The notes under the pieces were generated by a model. That model did no database searches and was not told where the DNA came from. It was given only the letters and a program-made list of their open reading frames with translations. A stretch of DNA of 64,000 nt from Arcanobacterium phocae (lineage in GTDB: Bacteria; Actinomycetota; Actinomycetes; Actinomycetales; Actinomycetaceae). The stretch spans positions 1,116,001 through 1,180,000 of the forward strand of contig NZ_LT629804.1 in the NCBI RefSeq assembly GCF_900105865.1. Direction: 5' to 3'. The first letter of the stretch is position 1. Every line of letters begins with the position of its first letter. Shown in pieces: positions 9,975 through 18,612 of the stretch. The position numbers were made by a program, and so were the translations under genes.

Positions 9975-9996
9975 GTTATCCACACCTGTGGATAAC
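9975..9996. promoter_or_regulatory. Palindrome of two perfect DnaA boxes
   Basis: Two 10-bp arms (9975-9984 and 9987-9996) separated by CC form an inverted pair. Each arm contains TTATCCACA, a perfect match to the DnaA-box consensus TTATNCACA. The pair lies about 63 bp upstream of the tad operon start codon, in the divergent region shared with the phosphotransferase-like gene. DnaA acting here as a transcription factor is an inference. Confidence 0.5.
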
Positions 9997-10058
9997 GAGC
10001 AAAAGCGATAAAAACATTTAGGTAGATTAGTAATAGGAAAACCGCGATAGGGGAAAGT

Positions 10059-11306
10059 ATGGACGATTCGTTACGGCCTCAGAGATGGCTTGATGAACGC
10101 GTGCGTGAGCTTGTCCGATCAACCGGTATCGACCCGCAGGAAGATTTGGGAGGGTTGGACAAGCTTATTGAACAAGCCTGCAGTGAATATGAGGCACTTG
10201 CTATCGAGGGGATAGTGCCACCACTTACCCAATCTCGGCGTGTTATTCAACAATTGCGTGATGACATTGGGGGATTCGGTCCTATCCAGCGGTTAATTGA
10301 CGATCGTGACGTTGAAGAAATTTGGATTAATGAACCCGGTAAAGTGTTTGCAGCGCGTGGCGGGCGCAGTGAGTTAACAACTATTGTGCTTACTGATCAG
10401 CAGGTTCGCGACTTGGTCGAACGAATGCTACGAGCCTCAGGTAGACGGTTGGACTTGTCGAGCCCATTTGTAGATGCCGCATTGCATACTGGAGAACGAC
10501 TTCATGTAGTTATCCCGGATATTACTCGTGCCCATTGGTCAGTAAATATTCGCAAGTATGTGATTAGGCCGAGAAGATTACATGAACTGGTGAGCTTGGG
10601 CGTTTTAACAGCTTCGGCAGCGCAGTTTCTCGATGCGGCAGTTGATATCGGCCTAAACGTTTTGGTTTCAGGCGCAACTCAAGCTGGCAAGACGACGTTT
10701 CTTGGGGCTCTTTTAGGTGGAATTAACGCGAATGAACGGATAGTTACTGCCGAAGAAGTCTTTGAACTTAATCTTTCGCATCGTGATGTTGTGGCGATGC
10801 AGACCCGACCGCCTAATATAGAAGATCGGGGTGAAATCACGTTGCGGAGGCTCGTCAAGGAAGCTCTTCGTATGCGTCCAGAGCGTATTGTCATTGGTGA
10901 AGTGCGCCAAGCGGAAGCATTTGATTTGCTTATTGCGCTGAATTCCGGCATTCCGGGAGCGTGCACGCTTCATGCCAATTCCGCACGCGAAGCAGTGTCA
11001 AAAATGTGTGCGTTACCATTACTGGCGGGCGATAATGTTACAAGCAATTTTGTTGTGCCAACAGTCGCGCGGTCGATTGATCTAGTTGTCCATTTACATC
11101 GCGACCGACGTGGTGTCCGTAAAGTCCGTGAAATTCTTGGTGTCACTGGGCGGGTAGAAGGCGCAACCGTAGAAACTTCCCATATTTTTATTGATGAGGG
11201 GTCAGGGCTTAGGTACACCAATGGCGATATCCCGGGGCTGGACCGTTTTGCGGCAGCCAACTATGATGTGATGGAGCTGCTAGGAGTCCGCTCATGGGAT
11301 TTATAG
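10059..11306 (+). CDS. tadA: Tad pilus assembly ATPase TadA/CpaF
   Basis: This 415-residue member of the secretion-ATPase superfamily (GspE/VirB11/CpaF) powers Flp/Tad pilus assembly from the cytoplasmic face of the membrane. Walker A is GATQAGKT (205-212), followed by an Asp/Glu-rich box (TAEEVFEL), Walker B-like IVIGEVRQAEA and the His box TLHANSAREA. An AGGGGA ribosome-binding site sits about 5 nt before the ATG. It is the first gene of a tightly packed operon. No TadZ/CpaE gene precedes it here, although many actinobacterial tad loci have one. The downstream TadB, TadC and pilin-like genes exclude a VirB11 conjugation role. Confidence 0.93.
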   Translation: MDDSLRPQRWLDERVRELVRSTGIDPQEDLGGLDKLIEQACSEYEALAIEGIVPPLTQSRRVIQQLRDDIGGFGPIQRLIDDRDVEEIWINEPGKVFAARGGRSELTTIVLTDQQVRDLVERMLRASGRRLDLSSPFVDAALHTGERLHVVIPDITRAHWSVNIRKYVIRPRRLHELVSLGVLTASAAQFLDAAVDIGLNVLVSGATQAGKTTFLGALLGGINANERIVTAEEVFELNLSHRDVVAMQTRPPNIEDRGEITLRRLVKEALRMRPERIVIGEVRQAEAFDLLIALNSGIPGACTLHANSAREAVSKMCALPLLAGDNVTSNFVVPTVARSIDLVVHLHRDRRGVRKVREILGVTGRVEGATVETSHIFIDEGSGLRYTNGDIPGLDRFAAANYDVMELLGVRSWDL

Positions 11307-12112
11307 TTGGCGCGGTGATAGGCCTTGGCTTTTGTATTGTTGTTCAGTCATGGCGCAATCCGCATCCGCTCGTTCTTTCACGGTCGATCGTGATGGCATG
11401 TGGTGGGGCGGCCCTAGGGAGCATTGTCGGAATCGCCGTTTTCCCAGTCATTCCTATTGTTGTTTGCTGCGCGTTAATCGGCGCTGTGGCTCCGTATCTA
11501 GTAAAACAGGCACGGATCAAACGGCGTGATACGCTCCGCCGTGAGTCATGGCCCGATGTTCTTGACGACGTCGTTTCTTCTCTCCGAGCGGGTCTATCTA
11601 TTTCGCAGTCGTTAGCCGTGGTAGGACAACGTGGGCCAGAGCTTATGCGCGAGCCGTTCGTTCGATGCGCTCGTCACTTGAGAGCGCACGGCCGGATAGG
11701 CGGAGCATTGGACGAATTAAAAGAGGAGTTTCAAGATCCGATGGCCGATCGAGTTATCGAAGCTATGAGGCTGTCGCACGAACTGGGCGGCAGGGATCTG
11801 GCCGCGTTGCTGAGCCAACTGGCAAGTACCGTGCGTGAGGATAATAGGGCTCGCGGTGAATTACTGGCACGCCAATCGTGGACCGTCAATGGTGCTCGAT
11901 TAGCAGCTGTGGCACCGTGGCTTCTCTTGGCCATCTTTGCCACACGTCCGGGAACTATAGAATCCTTCAGTTCTCCAGCTGGGATAGCAGTGCTGTGCGT
12001 GGGCGTGATTGCAACGGTTGTAGCGTACGTTTTGATGCTCAAGCTCGGCGAGTTGTCTCCGGATGTAAGGATTTTCATTTCTTCACATCTCAAAGAGGAG
12101 TCGGTAGCATGA
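11294..12112 (+). CDS. tadB: Tad pilus platform protein TadB (type II secretion F family)
   Basis: This 272-residue membrane protein overlaps tadA by 13 bp. It has hydrophobic segments near residues 1-60, a cytoplasmic GspF-like helical domain near 95-200 (DDVVSSLRAGLSISQSL and LSHELGGRDLAALL), and two C-terminal membrane helices. TadB and TadC form the inner-membrane platform on which the ATPase acts during pilin polymerisation. It ends in an ATGA overlap with tadC. The GspF-domain hydrophobic signature and the position between TadA and TadC support the call. Confidence 0.85.
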   Translation: MGFIVGAVIGLGFCIVVQSWRNPHPLVLSRSIVMACGGAALGSIVGIAVFPVIPIVVCCALIGAVAPYLVKQARIKRRDTLRRESWPDVLDDVVSSLRAGLSISQSLAVVGQRGPELMREPFVRCARHLRAHGRIGGALDELKEEFQDPMADRVIEAMRLSHELGGRDLAALLSQLASTVREDNRARGELLARQSWTVNGARLAAVAPWLLLAIFATRPGTIESFSSPAGIAVLCVGVIATVVAYVLMLKLGELSPDVRIFISSHLKEESVA

Positions 12113-12984
12113 TTGGATACGGAATATTGGGAATGGTGATCGGTGCCGGCTGTTTCAGTATTGTGATCGGACTCTTTACCCCGCGCAGGTCTCTTGCTTC
12201 ACGAATCATGAATCACGTTGCTACTCGAGACCAATACCGTAAACGAGTATCTTTAACAGCTCAGATTGTGCCGTTGCTCGTTCGCAGCGTGGAATCGTTA
12301 GGATCTTCGCGGGCGTCTGTAGCCCGCAGGTTAGCAATTATCGGGGAACAAAAAGTTGCTGATTTCCGACTTGTTCAAGCTCAGTGGGCAGGGGGTGGGT
12401 TAGTGCTCGGAGCATTGCTTGGAGCGTTGAGTATAAGCCGAGGATTCTCTCCGTTGATGGTTATAGCTTTAGCGATTTTTGGAGCAGTTTGTGGCGCTTT
12501 ATGGGCTGATTCTCGGTTAACAGCGACGGCGCAAGCAACTTCCCGCATGCTCACTCGCCAACTTCCTGACGTTATCGAGCTCATTGCACTTGCCGTGTCT
12601 GCTGGAGAAGCTGTTAGACCAGCTTTGGAACGAGTCGTTAGATTAGGGCAAGGACCATTAATCGAGCATTTACATATCACGTTATCCCAGGTTCATGCCG
12701 GTTCGCCGCTGTCTCAGTCATTAACTGATCTAGCGATCCGAACCAATAATCGTAATGTTTCTCGTTTCGCTGATTCGTTGATTAGTGCGATGGAACAAGG
12801 TGGCGGACTCGCACAGACATTGCATAATCAAGCTCGTGATGCTCGTGATGCCTCGCGTCGCGAGTTACTTGAAGAAGGTGGAAAAGCCGAAATATCGATG
12901 ATGATACCGGTAGTTTTCCTTATTTTGCCGATCACTGTTCTCTTTACGATTTTCCCTGCACTGCAGCACCTGAATTTTGGATAA
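12109..12984 (+). CDS. tadC: Tad pilus platform protein TadC (type II secretion F family)
   Basis: The frame is open back to 11878, but I take the ATG at 12109: it overlaps the tadB stop as ATGA and has an AAGAGGAG site about 8 nt upstream. That gives 291 residues. The protein has an N-terminal membrane helix, a central helix pair near 95-135, a GspF-type domain (QLPDVIELIALAVSAGEAV and MEQGGGLAQTL) and a C-terminal membrane segment. It is the partner of TadB in the pilus platform. Similarity in layout to tadB, its position and its coupling make this one of the better-supported calls in the operon. Confidence 0.85.
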   Translation: MIGYGILGMVIGAGCFSIVIGLFTPRRSLASRIMNHVATRDQYRKRVSLTAQIVPLLVRSVESLGSSRASVARRLAIIGEQKVADFRLVQAQWAGGGLVLGALLGALSISRGFSPLMVIALAIFGAVCGALWADSRLTATAQATSRMLTRQLPDVIELIALAVSAGEAVRPALERVVRLGQGPLIEHLHITLSQVHAGSPLSQSLTDLAIRTNNRNVSRFADSLISAMEQGGGLAQTLHNQARDARDASRRELLEEGGKAEISMMIPVVFLILPITVLFTIFPALQHLNFG

Positions 12985-13006
12985 CACGATAAGAAAGGAC
13001 TAATAA

Positions 13007-13210
13007 ATGTTCATCTCAAGATTGAAGATTCGAGAACATATTGTTTTCGCCGGTACGAAGTGGCATGCGAGAGAACGTGGCGATGTTCCCGGTTGGGTAA
13101 TGATAACGCTCATGACGGCGGCGCTGGTGGTTTTACTATGGTCAGTAGTAGGACCGGCTTTGACCTCGCTTTTTGAAAACGCTATTAGCCGAATCACCGA
13201 AATATCGTGA
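13007..13210 (+). CDS. Small membrane protein of the tad operon, Flp pilin candidate
   Basis: This 67-residue protein has a basic N-terminus, the sequence ERGDVPGWVMITLMTAALVV and a single membrane helix that runs into a short amphipathic tail. Flp pilins have this layout, with a hydrophobic helix after a short charged leader. It lacks a clear prepilin-peptidase site of the G/xxxxEY type, so it may be processed differently or be a pseudopilin. AAAGGA lies about 7 nt before the ATG. It overlaps the next gene by GTGA. The position between tadC and the TadE-like genes is where the pilin gene lies in many actinobacterial loci. Confidence 0.6.
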   Translation: MFISRLKIREHIVFAGTKWHARERGDVPGWVMITLMTAALVVLLWSVVGPALTSLFENAISRITEIS

Positions 13211-13569
13211 CCGTGCGGCGAGTGGAATCCGGTAACGCCGTCGTCGGCTTTGCTGCAACTGTTGGTCTACTGATGCTTGTCACAGTAACTGTGATGAGCC
13301 TAGGGTTGACGTGGTATGCGCGTGAAGTAATGAACGATTCTGTTGCTATCGGCGCTCGAATTGCAGGGCTGAATGGTGCTACAGAAACCGTTGCGCGTGA
13401 CCGTACGGCAGAACTAATAACGACGACGTTGCCGGATTCCTTTGCTGACGACATTTCAGTTAGGTATGGCTCTCGATGGGTCGAGGTTACTGCGCGTGCT
13501 CCGGCTCCAGTTTTAGGTTTAATACTGCCAGTATCTATCGAGGTGAAGGCGCGTGCTCCGATTGAGTAG
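13207..13569 (+). CDS. TadE-like pseudopilin of the Tad pilus
   Basis: This 120-residue protein starts at a GTG that overlaps the stop of the upstream gene, so it is probably translated by coupling. A short leader ending in ESGNAVVGF is followed by one long hydrophobic helix and an extracytoplasmic domain. The ESGN..V pattern before the helix is typical of TadE/TadF minor pseudopilins in actinobacteria. Its role would be in pilus initiation or maturation at the membrane. It is the first of three consecutive genes with the same leader pattern. Confidence 0.6.
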   Translation: MTVRRVESGNAVVGFAATVGLLMLVTVTVMSLGLTWYAREVMNDSVAIGARIAGLNGATETVARDRTAELITTTLPDSFADDISVRYGSRWVEVTARAPAPVLGLILPVSIEVKARAPIE

Positions 13570-14002
13570 AAATCGATATCAAACGCTTGGCGGGGACGAC
13601 CTCAAGAAAGAAAGTGGTAATGTCCTTGTTGAATTCGTTGGCATCATCATTGTGATAATCGGTCCGGCGCTTATTCTCTTGATGGGACTAGGAACCGTTA
13701 TGGGGGCACAATTTGGTGTTGAAGCTGCCGCGCGTGACTCAGTGCGGGAACTTGTGCGTTGCTCAGGCAGCGACTGCCAGGAACAGGCGCAACTCCAGGC
13801 ACGCGCTATTTGGGAAAGTCGTGGACACAGTGAAAATATAGATGTGATTGTTTCATGTTCGGCGTTCCCTTGCCACTTGCCAGGAACAACCATTAGCGTC
13901 ACCGTTGCTACTCGAATAGAGATACCTAGCATGGGTTACGAGGTACCAGTTAGTGCTAGCTATTCAATGACAGTAGACTCTTTTCGGAGTTTCCATGGAT
14001 AA
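13553..14002 (+). CDS. TadE-family minor pseudopilin
   Basis: This 149-residue protein starts at a GTG that overlaps the previous gene by 17 bp. The leader KKESGNVLVEFVGIII runs into a hydrophobic helix, and the Glu five residues after Gly-Asn fits the TadE consensus. The extracytoplasmic part contains two Cys pairs (CSGSDC and CSAFPC), which could form disulfides outside the membrane. Position and layout place it with the minor pseudopilins of the Tad system. It overlaps the start of the next gene by 8 bp. Confidence 0.7.
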   Translation: MLRLSRNRYQTLGGDDLKKESGNVLVEFVGIIIVIIGPALILLMGLGTVMGAQFGVEAAARDSVRELVRCSGSDCQEQAQLQARAIWESRGHSENIDVIVSCSAFPCHLPGTTISVTVATRIEIPSMGYEVPVSASYSMTVDSFRSFHG

Positions 14003-14408
14003 CCGCGAAGAAGGCAATCTTCTTGTTCTCGGATTGGGAATATGGATGTTCGTCATGATGCTTGTCCTTATTATTGGGGCAAGTGTGCATCTGCACAATG
14101 AACGTAAAGATCTTCTGGCTCATGCAGATGCGAGCGCGCTGGCACTTGTGAATGAGATATCAAATAATCAGTACTATACCGGACAAGCTATTTCATACGA
14201 TGAGCAAGAAATAGTCACGCAAGCACGTGCGCGCGTTGCGTCGACGGCTGATAAAGTGTCTCATCCAACGGGAGTTGTCGGCGACAACGTCGTCATTACC
14301 TTGTGTCGTACCGTGGAAGTACCATTCGTGCCACGGATCCTGTCTATGTTCCAGAGTGTGGAAATGTGTGCAACTTCGTCTGCTCGGCTGCGAATAGAAG
14401 TGGAATAA
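13995..14408 (+). CDS. TadG-like membrane protein of the Tad pilus
   Basis: This 137-residue protein has a short leader MDNREEGNLLVLGLG, one membrane helix and an extracytoplasmic domain with the pattern LLAHADASALALVNEI. That ADAAALA-type helix after the membrane segment is the hallmark of TadE/TadG-like proteins. It would anchor the pilus machine in the envelope. It is the last gene of the operon, followed 17 bp later by prfB in the same direction. A terminator between the two is not evident. Confidence 0.6.
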   Translation: MDNREEGNLLVLGLGIWMFVMMLVLIIGASVHLHNERKDLLAHADASALALVNEISNNQYYTGQAISYDEQEIVTQARARVASTADKVSHPTGVVGDNVVITLCRTVEVPFVPRILSMFQSVEMCATSSARLRIEVE

Positions 14409-14425
14409 TAGCGTAGACTTAACTC

Positions 14426-15556
14426 GTGGCAATTGATTATCAAGCTGAAATTGAAGAACTCCGCCGATCCTTTTCGCAAATCGAGGCGGTGACGGATGTG
14501 AGCGCCTTGAAGGCGCAGATCGCAGATTTGACTGAGAAATCGGGTGCTCCAGATTTGTGGGATGATCCGGAACAGGCGCAAGCAGTGACATCGAAACTTT
14601 CTCACGCGCAATCTGAACTTGACCGAGTAGCGAGAATGAGAGAACGGATTGCAGATCTCGGAACTCTCTACGAGATGGCCCTTGAAGAATCTGAAACAGA
14701 TCCGGACATGGGTGCTGAGCTGCTGAGTGAAGTTGACAGCGAGCTCGAACGAGTGCGTTCTGATTTATCTGAGCTAGAAATCAAAACATTGCTATCAGGT
14801 GAATATGATGAGCGTGATGCAGTGGTAACAATACGTTCTGGCGCCGGTGGCGTGGATGCGGCTGATTGGGCACAGATGCTCCAGCGAATGTACTTGCGCT
14901 GGGCAGAACGCCATGGTTACGCAACAAAAGTCCTTGATACTTCCTATGCTGAAGAGGCTGGAATCAAATCGACGACGTTCGAAGTTTCCGCACCTTATGC
15001 TTTTGGTACGCTCACTGTGGAAGCTGGTACGCATCGTTTAGTGCGCATTTCGCCATTTGATAATCAGGGCCGTCGCCAAACGTCATTCGCGGCCGTAGAA
15101 GTTATTCCGCTAATTGAGACAACTGACCATATCGATATTCCAGAAAGCGAACTAAAGATTGACGTTTTCCGGTCTTCCGGGCCAGGTGGACAGTCGGTGA
15201 ATACTACTGATTCTGCAGTCCGAATGACTCACATCCCAACAGGAATTGTTGTGTCGATGCAGGATGAGAAATCCCAGATCCAAAATCGTGCAGCTGCGTT
15301 GCGTGTGTTGCAATCTCGATTGCTTGCTCGCCGTCACGAAGAAGAAGCTGCCATCAAGAAGGAACTTGCTGGCGATGTGAAAGGCGCGTGGGGAGACCAA
15401 ATGCGCTCGTATGTTCTTCACCCTTATCAAATGGTTAAGGATCTACGAACGGGCCATGAGGTTGGAAATACTGAAGCAGTTTTCGATGGCGATATTGATG
15501 GTTTTATCGACGCCGGTATTCGTTGGCGTCACGGACAAATGTTCCCGACCGGATAA
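14426..15556 (+). CDS. prfB: Peptide chain release factor 2
   Basis: This 376-residue class I release factor ends translation at UGA and UAA codons. It has an N-terminal helical domain, the SPF tripeptide (209-211) that reads the stop codon and GGQ (254-256), which triggers peptidyl-tRNA hydrolysis. SPF rather than PxT identifies RF2. The frame is continuous from a GTG start, so the programmed +1 frameshift used by many bacteria to autoregulate prfB is absent. It is followed by the ftsE-ftsX-smpB cluster, the usual actinobacterial order. Confidence 0.96.
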   Translation: MAIDYQAEIEELRRSFSQIEAVTDVSALKAQIADLTEKSGAPDLWDDPEQAQAVTSKLSHAQSELDRVARMRERIADLGTLYEMALEESETDPDMGAELLSEVDSELERVRSDLSELEIKTLLSGEYDERDAVVTIRSGAGGVDAADWAQMLQRMYLRWAERHGYATKVLDTSYAEEAGIKSTTFEVSAPYAFGTLTVEAGTHRLVRISPFDNQGRRQTSFAAVEVIPLIETTDHIDIPESELKIDVFRSSGPGGQSVNTTDSAVRMTHIPTGIVVSMQDEKSQIQNRAAALRVLQSRLLARRHEEEAAIKKELAGDVKGAWGDQMRSYVLHPYQMVKDLRTGHEVGNTEAVFDGDIDGFIDAGIRWRHGQMFPTG

Positions 15557-15599
15557 GAATCGCTTGTTTTTGATGTAAACGACAGTGTTTTCTTTCAAA

Positions 15600-15629
15600 T
15601 TCGGCGCGTCATATATGTGACGCGCCGAA
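15600..15629. other. 12-bp perfect inverted repeat between prfB and ftsE
   Basis: Two 12-bp arms (15600-15611 and 15618-15629, TTCGGCGCGTCA) enclose a 6-nt loop. The plus strand lacks a T-tract afterwards (ATCATTATT), so it is a poor intrinsic terminator there; on the minus strand TTTGAAAG follows. It may be a weak terminator of prfB, or an operator in front of ftsE. Confidence 0.5.
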
Positions 15630-15681
15630 ATCATTATTAGGGTAGTGTCAGTATGTACCCGAAGTAGATTGTGCTTAGTTC

Positions 15682-16371
15682 ATGATTACGTTTGAAAACG
15701 TTACGAAAATTTACGCTCGTGGGGCGGCTCCAGCATTGGACCAAGTCAGCCTTAATATCGAGCGCGGCGATTTTGTCTTTCTTGTTGGAGCCTCGGGTTC
15801 CGGCAAATCAACCATGCTCAGTCTGATTTTGGCTGAGGAACGCCCAACATCAGGCAGAATTCATGTGCTAGGTAAAGACTTGTCTGGTGTCTCTTCTCGT
15901 AGGGTGCCGTTGCTGCGTCGAAAAATTGGCACGGTCTTCCAGGATTTCCGGTTACTTACCGATAAAAATGTGTTTGATAACGTCGCTTTGGCAATGAAAG
16001 TTATTGGGCGTCCTCGCCATGCCATCATGAAAGAAGTTCCACAGGTTCTTGAACTTGTGGGTCTTGATGGAAAAGAAAAACGTGGAATGCATGAACTGTC
16101 TGGCGGTGAAAAACAGCGGGTAGCGATTGCTCGTGCGATGGTCAATCGGCCAGAAATTTTGTTAGCTGACGAACCAACCGGAAATCTCGATCACAATACT
16201 GCGCTGGGAATTATGCGATTGTTGGATCGGATTAACCGACAGGGGACAACCGTTGTGATGGCAACCCACGATCAAGAGATCGTTAATCAGTTGCGCAAAC
16301 GTGTTGTGGAATTAGTTGATGGACAGCTGACGCGTGATCAAGAGCGCGGCCAATATGGAGGTGCTCGCTGA
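15682..16371 (+). CDS. ftsE: Cell division ATP-binding protein FtsE
   Basis: This 229-residue ABC ATPase has Walker [10 protein letters not shown], the Q-loop after VFQDFRLL, the signature [15 protein letters not shown] and Walker [13 protein letters not shown]. It pairs with FtsX at the division site, where ATP hydrolysis switches on peptidoglycan hydrolases on the outside of the membrane. The ATG follows a short leader with weak ribosome-binding character. Its stop overlaps the ftsX start by one base. Position directly before ftsX makes the assignment secure. Confidence 0.96.
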   Translation: MITFENVTKIYARGAAPALDQVSLNIERGDFVFLVGASGSGKSTMLSLILAEERPTSGRIHVLGKDLSGVSSRRVPLLRRKIGTVFQDFRLLTDKNVFDNVALAMKVIGRPRHAIMKEVPQVLELVGLDGKEKRGMHELSGGEKQRVAIARAMVNRPEILLADEPTGNLDHNTALGIMRLLDRINRQGTTVVMATHDQEIVNQLRKRVVELVDGQLTRDQERGQYGGAR

Positions 16372-17285
16372 TGCGGATCGGATTTATTTTTTCCCAAGTC
16401 TGGAAGGGCTTGCGTAAAAACACCTCGATGATGGCTTCGGTTATTTTGGTAACGTTCGTTTCGTTGCTCTTTGTGGGGGCAGCGATTTTGTTCCAAACCC
16501 AAATAGAGTCGGCAAAAAATGACTGGTATGACAAAGTTGAAGTGTCTGTCTTTATGTGTCCACCACAGTCAACAAGTGCTGCGTGCGCCGGCGGCGAAGC
16601 TAGCCAATCGCAAATCGACGAGTTGCGCGATTACTTGGAGAATGGGGAAGTTGCTAAGCACATTGAACAAATTTACTTCGAAACTAAAGAAGACGCTTAT
16701 AAGGCATTCAAAGAACAACTCAAGGGTACGACGTGGGCAGATACGATTGATGCTGAATTGATGCAGTCTTCATTCCGGTTAAAGCTATCAAATCCAAATG
16801 AAGATGATATTGCCGTGGTTTCCGAAATGCTTTCTGGACGTTCGGGTGTTGAATCTGTCATTGATCAACGTCAACAGCTCAAGCCGCTGTTCAATATGCT
16901 TAATCGTTTCACTCTTATCTCAACGATTCTTGCGGTTATTATGATAATCGTATCGGTGCTTCTGATTCCGGCGACGATACGCCTTTCTGCAATGTTCCGG
17001 CGCAATGAAACTGAGATTATGCGTTATGTGGGAGCATCGAATGCGTTTATTCAGGCTCCATTCATAATCGAAGGTATTATTTCTTCTCTTATCGGTGCGA
17101 TTCTTGCAGTTGGCGGGCTGTATGTTGCCGTCCAATTCTTCGTCCAGCAGTGGTTCGCAGATTCTTGGCTCAAAGTGGTCTCCGGTTATGATGTCCTGAT
17201 GCTGGCACCGTGGTTGTTGCTCGCTGCAATAGCAATATCCTCGATTGCTTCGTTCTTTGCCCTACGTCGTTACACCAAGGTGTGA
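16371..17285 (+). CDS. ftsX: Cell division membrane protein FtsX
   Basis: This 304-residue protein has an N-terminal membrane helix (about 20-45), a large extracytoplasmic loop (about 50-165) and three C-terminal helices, the FtsX layout. The loop has a Cys pair (C57 and C67 region, in MCPPQSTSAACAG). In actinobacteria this loop contacts and activates a coiled-coil peptidoglycan hydrolase. That partner is probably the M23 protein encoded next, whose ATG lies 2 bp after the ftsX stop. Confidence 0.95.
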   Translation: MRIGFIFSQVWKGLRKNTSMMASVILVTFVSLLFVGAAILFQTQIESAKNDWYDKVEVSVFMCPPQSTSAACAGGEASQSQIDELRDYLENGEVAKHIEQIYFETKEDAYKAFKEQLKGTTWADTIDAELMQSSFRLKLSNPNEDDIAVVSEMLSGRSGVESVIDQRQQLKPLFNMLNRFTLISTILAVIMIIVSVLLIPATIRLSAMFRRNETEIMRYVGASNAFIQAPFIIEGIISSLIGAILAVGGLYVAVQFFVQQWFADSWLKVVSGYDVLMLAPWLLLAAIAISSIASFFALRRYTKV

Positions 17286-17287
17286 TC

Positions 17288-18598
17288 ATGAATTTTAAAC
17301 GTCGGTCTATCGCAGTTATTTCTGCGCTAAGCATTTCTCTCGCCGCTGTATCGTTGCCTGCGTGGGCAGATGAGCGACAGGATTTGGTCAATCAGCAAGA
17401 GCAAAATTCTGGCAAGATGAAAGAGATACGTTCATCGCTAGAAGGAATTGACGTTGACCTTCAAGATGCTTTTTTGGCACTAGAAAAAACACGCGCGGAG
17501 TTGCCTGATGCTGAGGCTGAGTTGGCTTCAGCACAGCGAGAGCTAGCAGTTGCCGAGCGTCAGGCGCAAGCGAATGCTGCCTTACTTTCGTCTGCTCAAA
17601 ATGAGCTGACTGGAATTACCGGAGAGCTATCCGACTCTTCCGATGAAGCCAGCAAAACTAGACAGACACTAGCCGAGATAGCCCGAGCAACATATCGTGG
17701 TGAAACAATGCCGAGTGCGATTGACCTCGTCGTCGGTTCTACATCGGCAGAAGAATTTACCAATGCCTATCGCGTTAATGCGGCTGTAACTCGTACTCAG
17801 AGTGCAGCCTTGACTGAGCTCTCGCAGTCGGTGGCTCAGTCAAAGAATCGGCAATCGCGCCAACAAGCGGTGGAAAAGCGGGTAACAGAGCTAAAAGCGG
17901 AATCCGATGCCATCGTCGTGACTCGAGACAAAGCTCGTGGCGAAGCTGAAAGCCGCAAGACAGATCTAGTCAAACTAGAATCATCGATTACTGCGCAGAC
18001 ACAAGATCTTGAGAAAAGAAAACAAGATTTCGAATCTTCGTTAGCTGAAATCGAGAGTCAACAGCAAGCTACTTCGGTGCGGATTGCCGCAATTGATGAG
18101 GAAAATCGCAGGGCCGAAGAAGAACGTCGACGGCAACAAGCCGCGGCAGCTGCTGCCAATACACCAGCACCTGCACCAGCATCAACTGGATCTGGTTGGT
18201 TGAACCCGCCAATCCCGCATCCGCTTATCGTTACTTCGCCGTGGGGAATGCGTGTGTATCCGTTAGGGAATTATACTGCGATGCATTATGGTGTAGATTT
18301 GGCGTCGGCATGTGGTAACCCGCAGTATGCCGCAGCAGACGGTACGATTACTAATATTGTGTACCATCCGCTTGGTGGCAATATGATTTATGTGAATCAT
18401 GGCTATCGTGATGGTGCTTCCTGGGTTACGCGACATTTACACATGTCAGTGGTTAGTGTTTCCGTTGGACAACATGTTTCCCAAGGTCAGGTTGTAGGCT
18501 TAACGGGTGCGACTGGTCGTGTCACAGGATGTCACGCACACTTTGAAGTATGGAAGAATGGCGTCACCCTTAACCCGATGACGTTGCCAGGTTTTTAA
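17288..18598 (+). CDS. Secreted coiled-coil M23 (LytM) peptidase, probable FtsEX-controlled hydrolase
   Basis: The frame is open to 17210, but the ATG at 17288 directly precedes a signal peptide that ends AWA|DE near residue 27; this gives 436 residues. Residues ~30-280 are an almost continuous coiled coil rich in Gln, Glu and Ala, interrupted by a less coiled middle part. A PAPAP linker follows, then a LytM domain. Zinc ligands are visible: H and D in MHYGVDLA and the HAH of CHAHFEVW, with RHLHMS between. It is thus probably active as a metallo-endopeptidase that cuts peptide cross-links. Its layout resembles EnvC, but with the catalytic residues kept. Its place next to ftsEX suggests activation by that complex. 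Confidence 0.85.
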   Translation: MNFKRRSIAVISALSISLAAVSLPAWADERQDLVNQQEQNSGKMKEIRSSLEGIDVDLQDAFLALEKTRAELPDAEAELASAQRELAVAERQAQANAALLSSAQNELTGITGELSDSSDEASKTRQTLAEIARATYRGETMPSAIDLVVGSTSAEEFTNAYRVNAAVTRTQSAALTELSQSVAQSKNRQSRQQAVEKRVTELKAESDAIVVTRDKARGEAESRKTDLVKLESSITAQTQDLEKRKQDFESSLAEIESQQQATSVRIAAIDEENRRAEEERRRQQAAAAAANTPAPAPASTGSGWLNPPIPHPLIVTSPWGMRVYPLGNYTAMHYGVDLASACGNPQYAAADGTITNIVYHPLGGNMIYVNHGYRDGASWVTRHLHMSVVSVSVGQHVSQGQVVGLTGATGRVTGCHAHFEVWKNGVTLNPMTLPGF

Positions 18599-18612
18599 GA
18601 CAAAGGAGAATA

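Noticed and set aside
9975..9996. Replication origin
   Set aside because: Only two DnaA boxes, no AT-rich unwinding region and no dnaA, dnaN or rpmH nearby.
10059..11306. VirB11-type conjugation ATPase
   Set aside because: The following TadB, TadC and TadE/G-like genes define a Tad pilus locus, and no conjugation genes are present.
14426..14520. Programmed frameshift in prfB
   Set aside because: The frame is continuous from GTG through the GGQ motif, with no early TGA.
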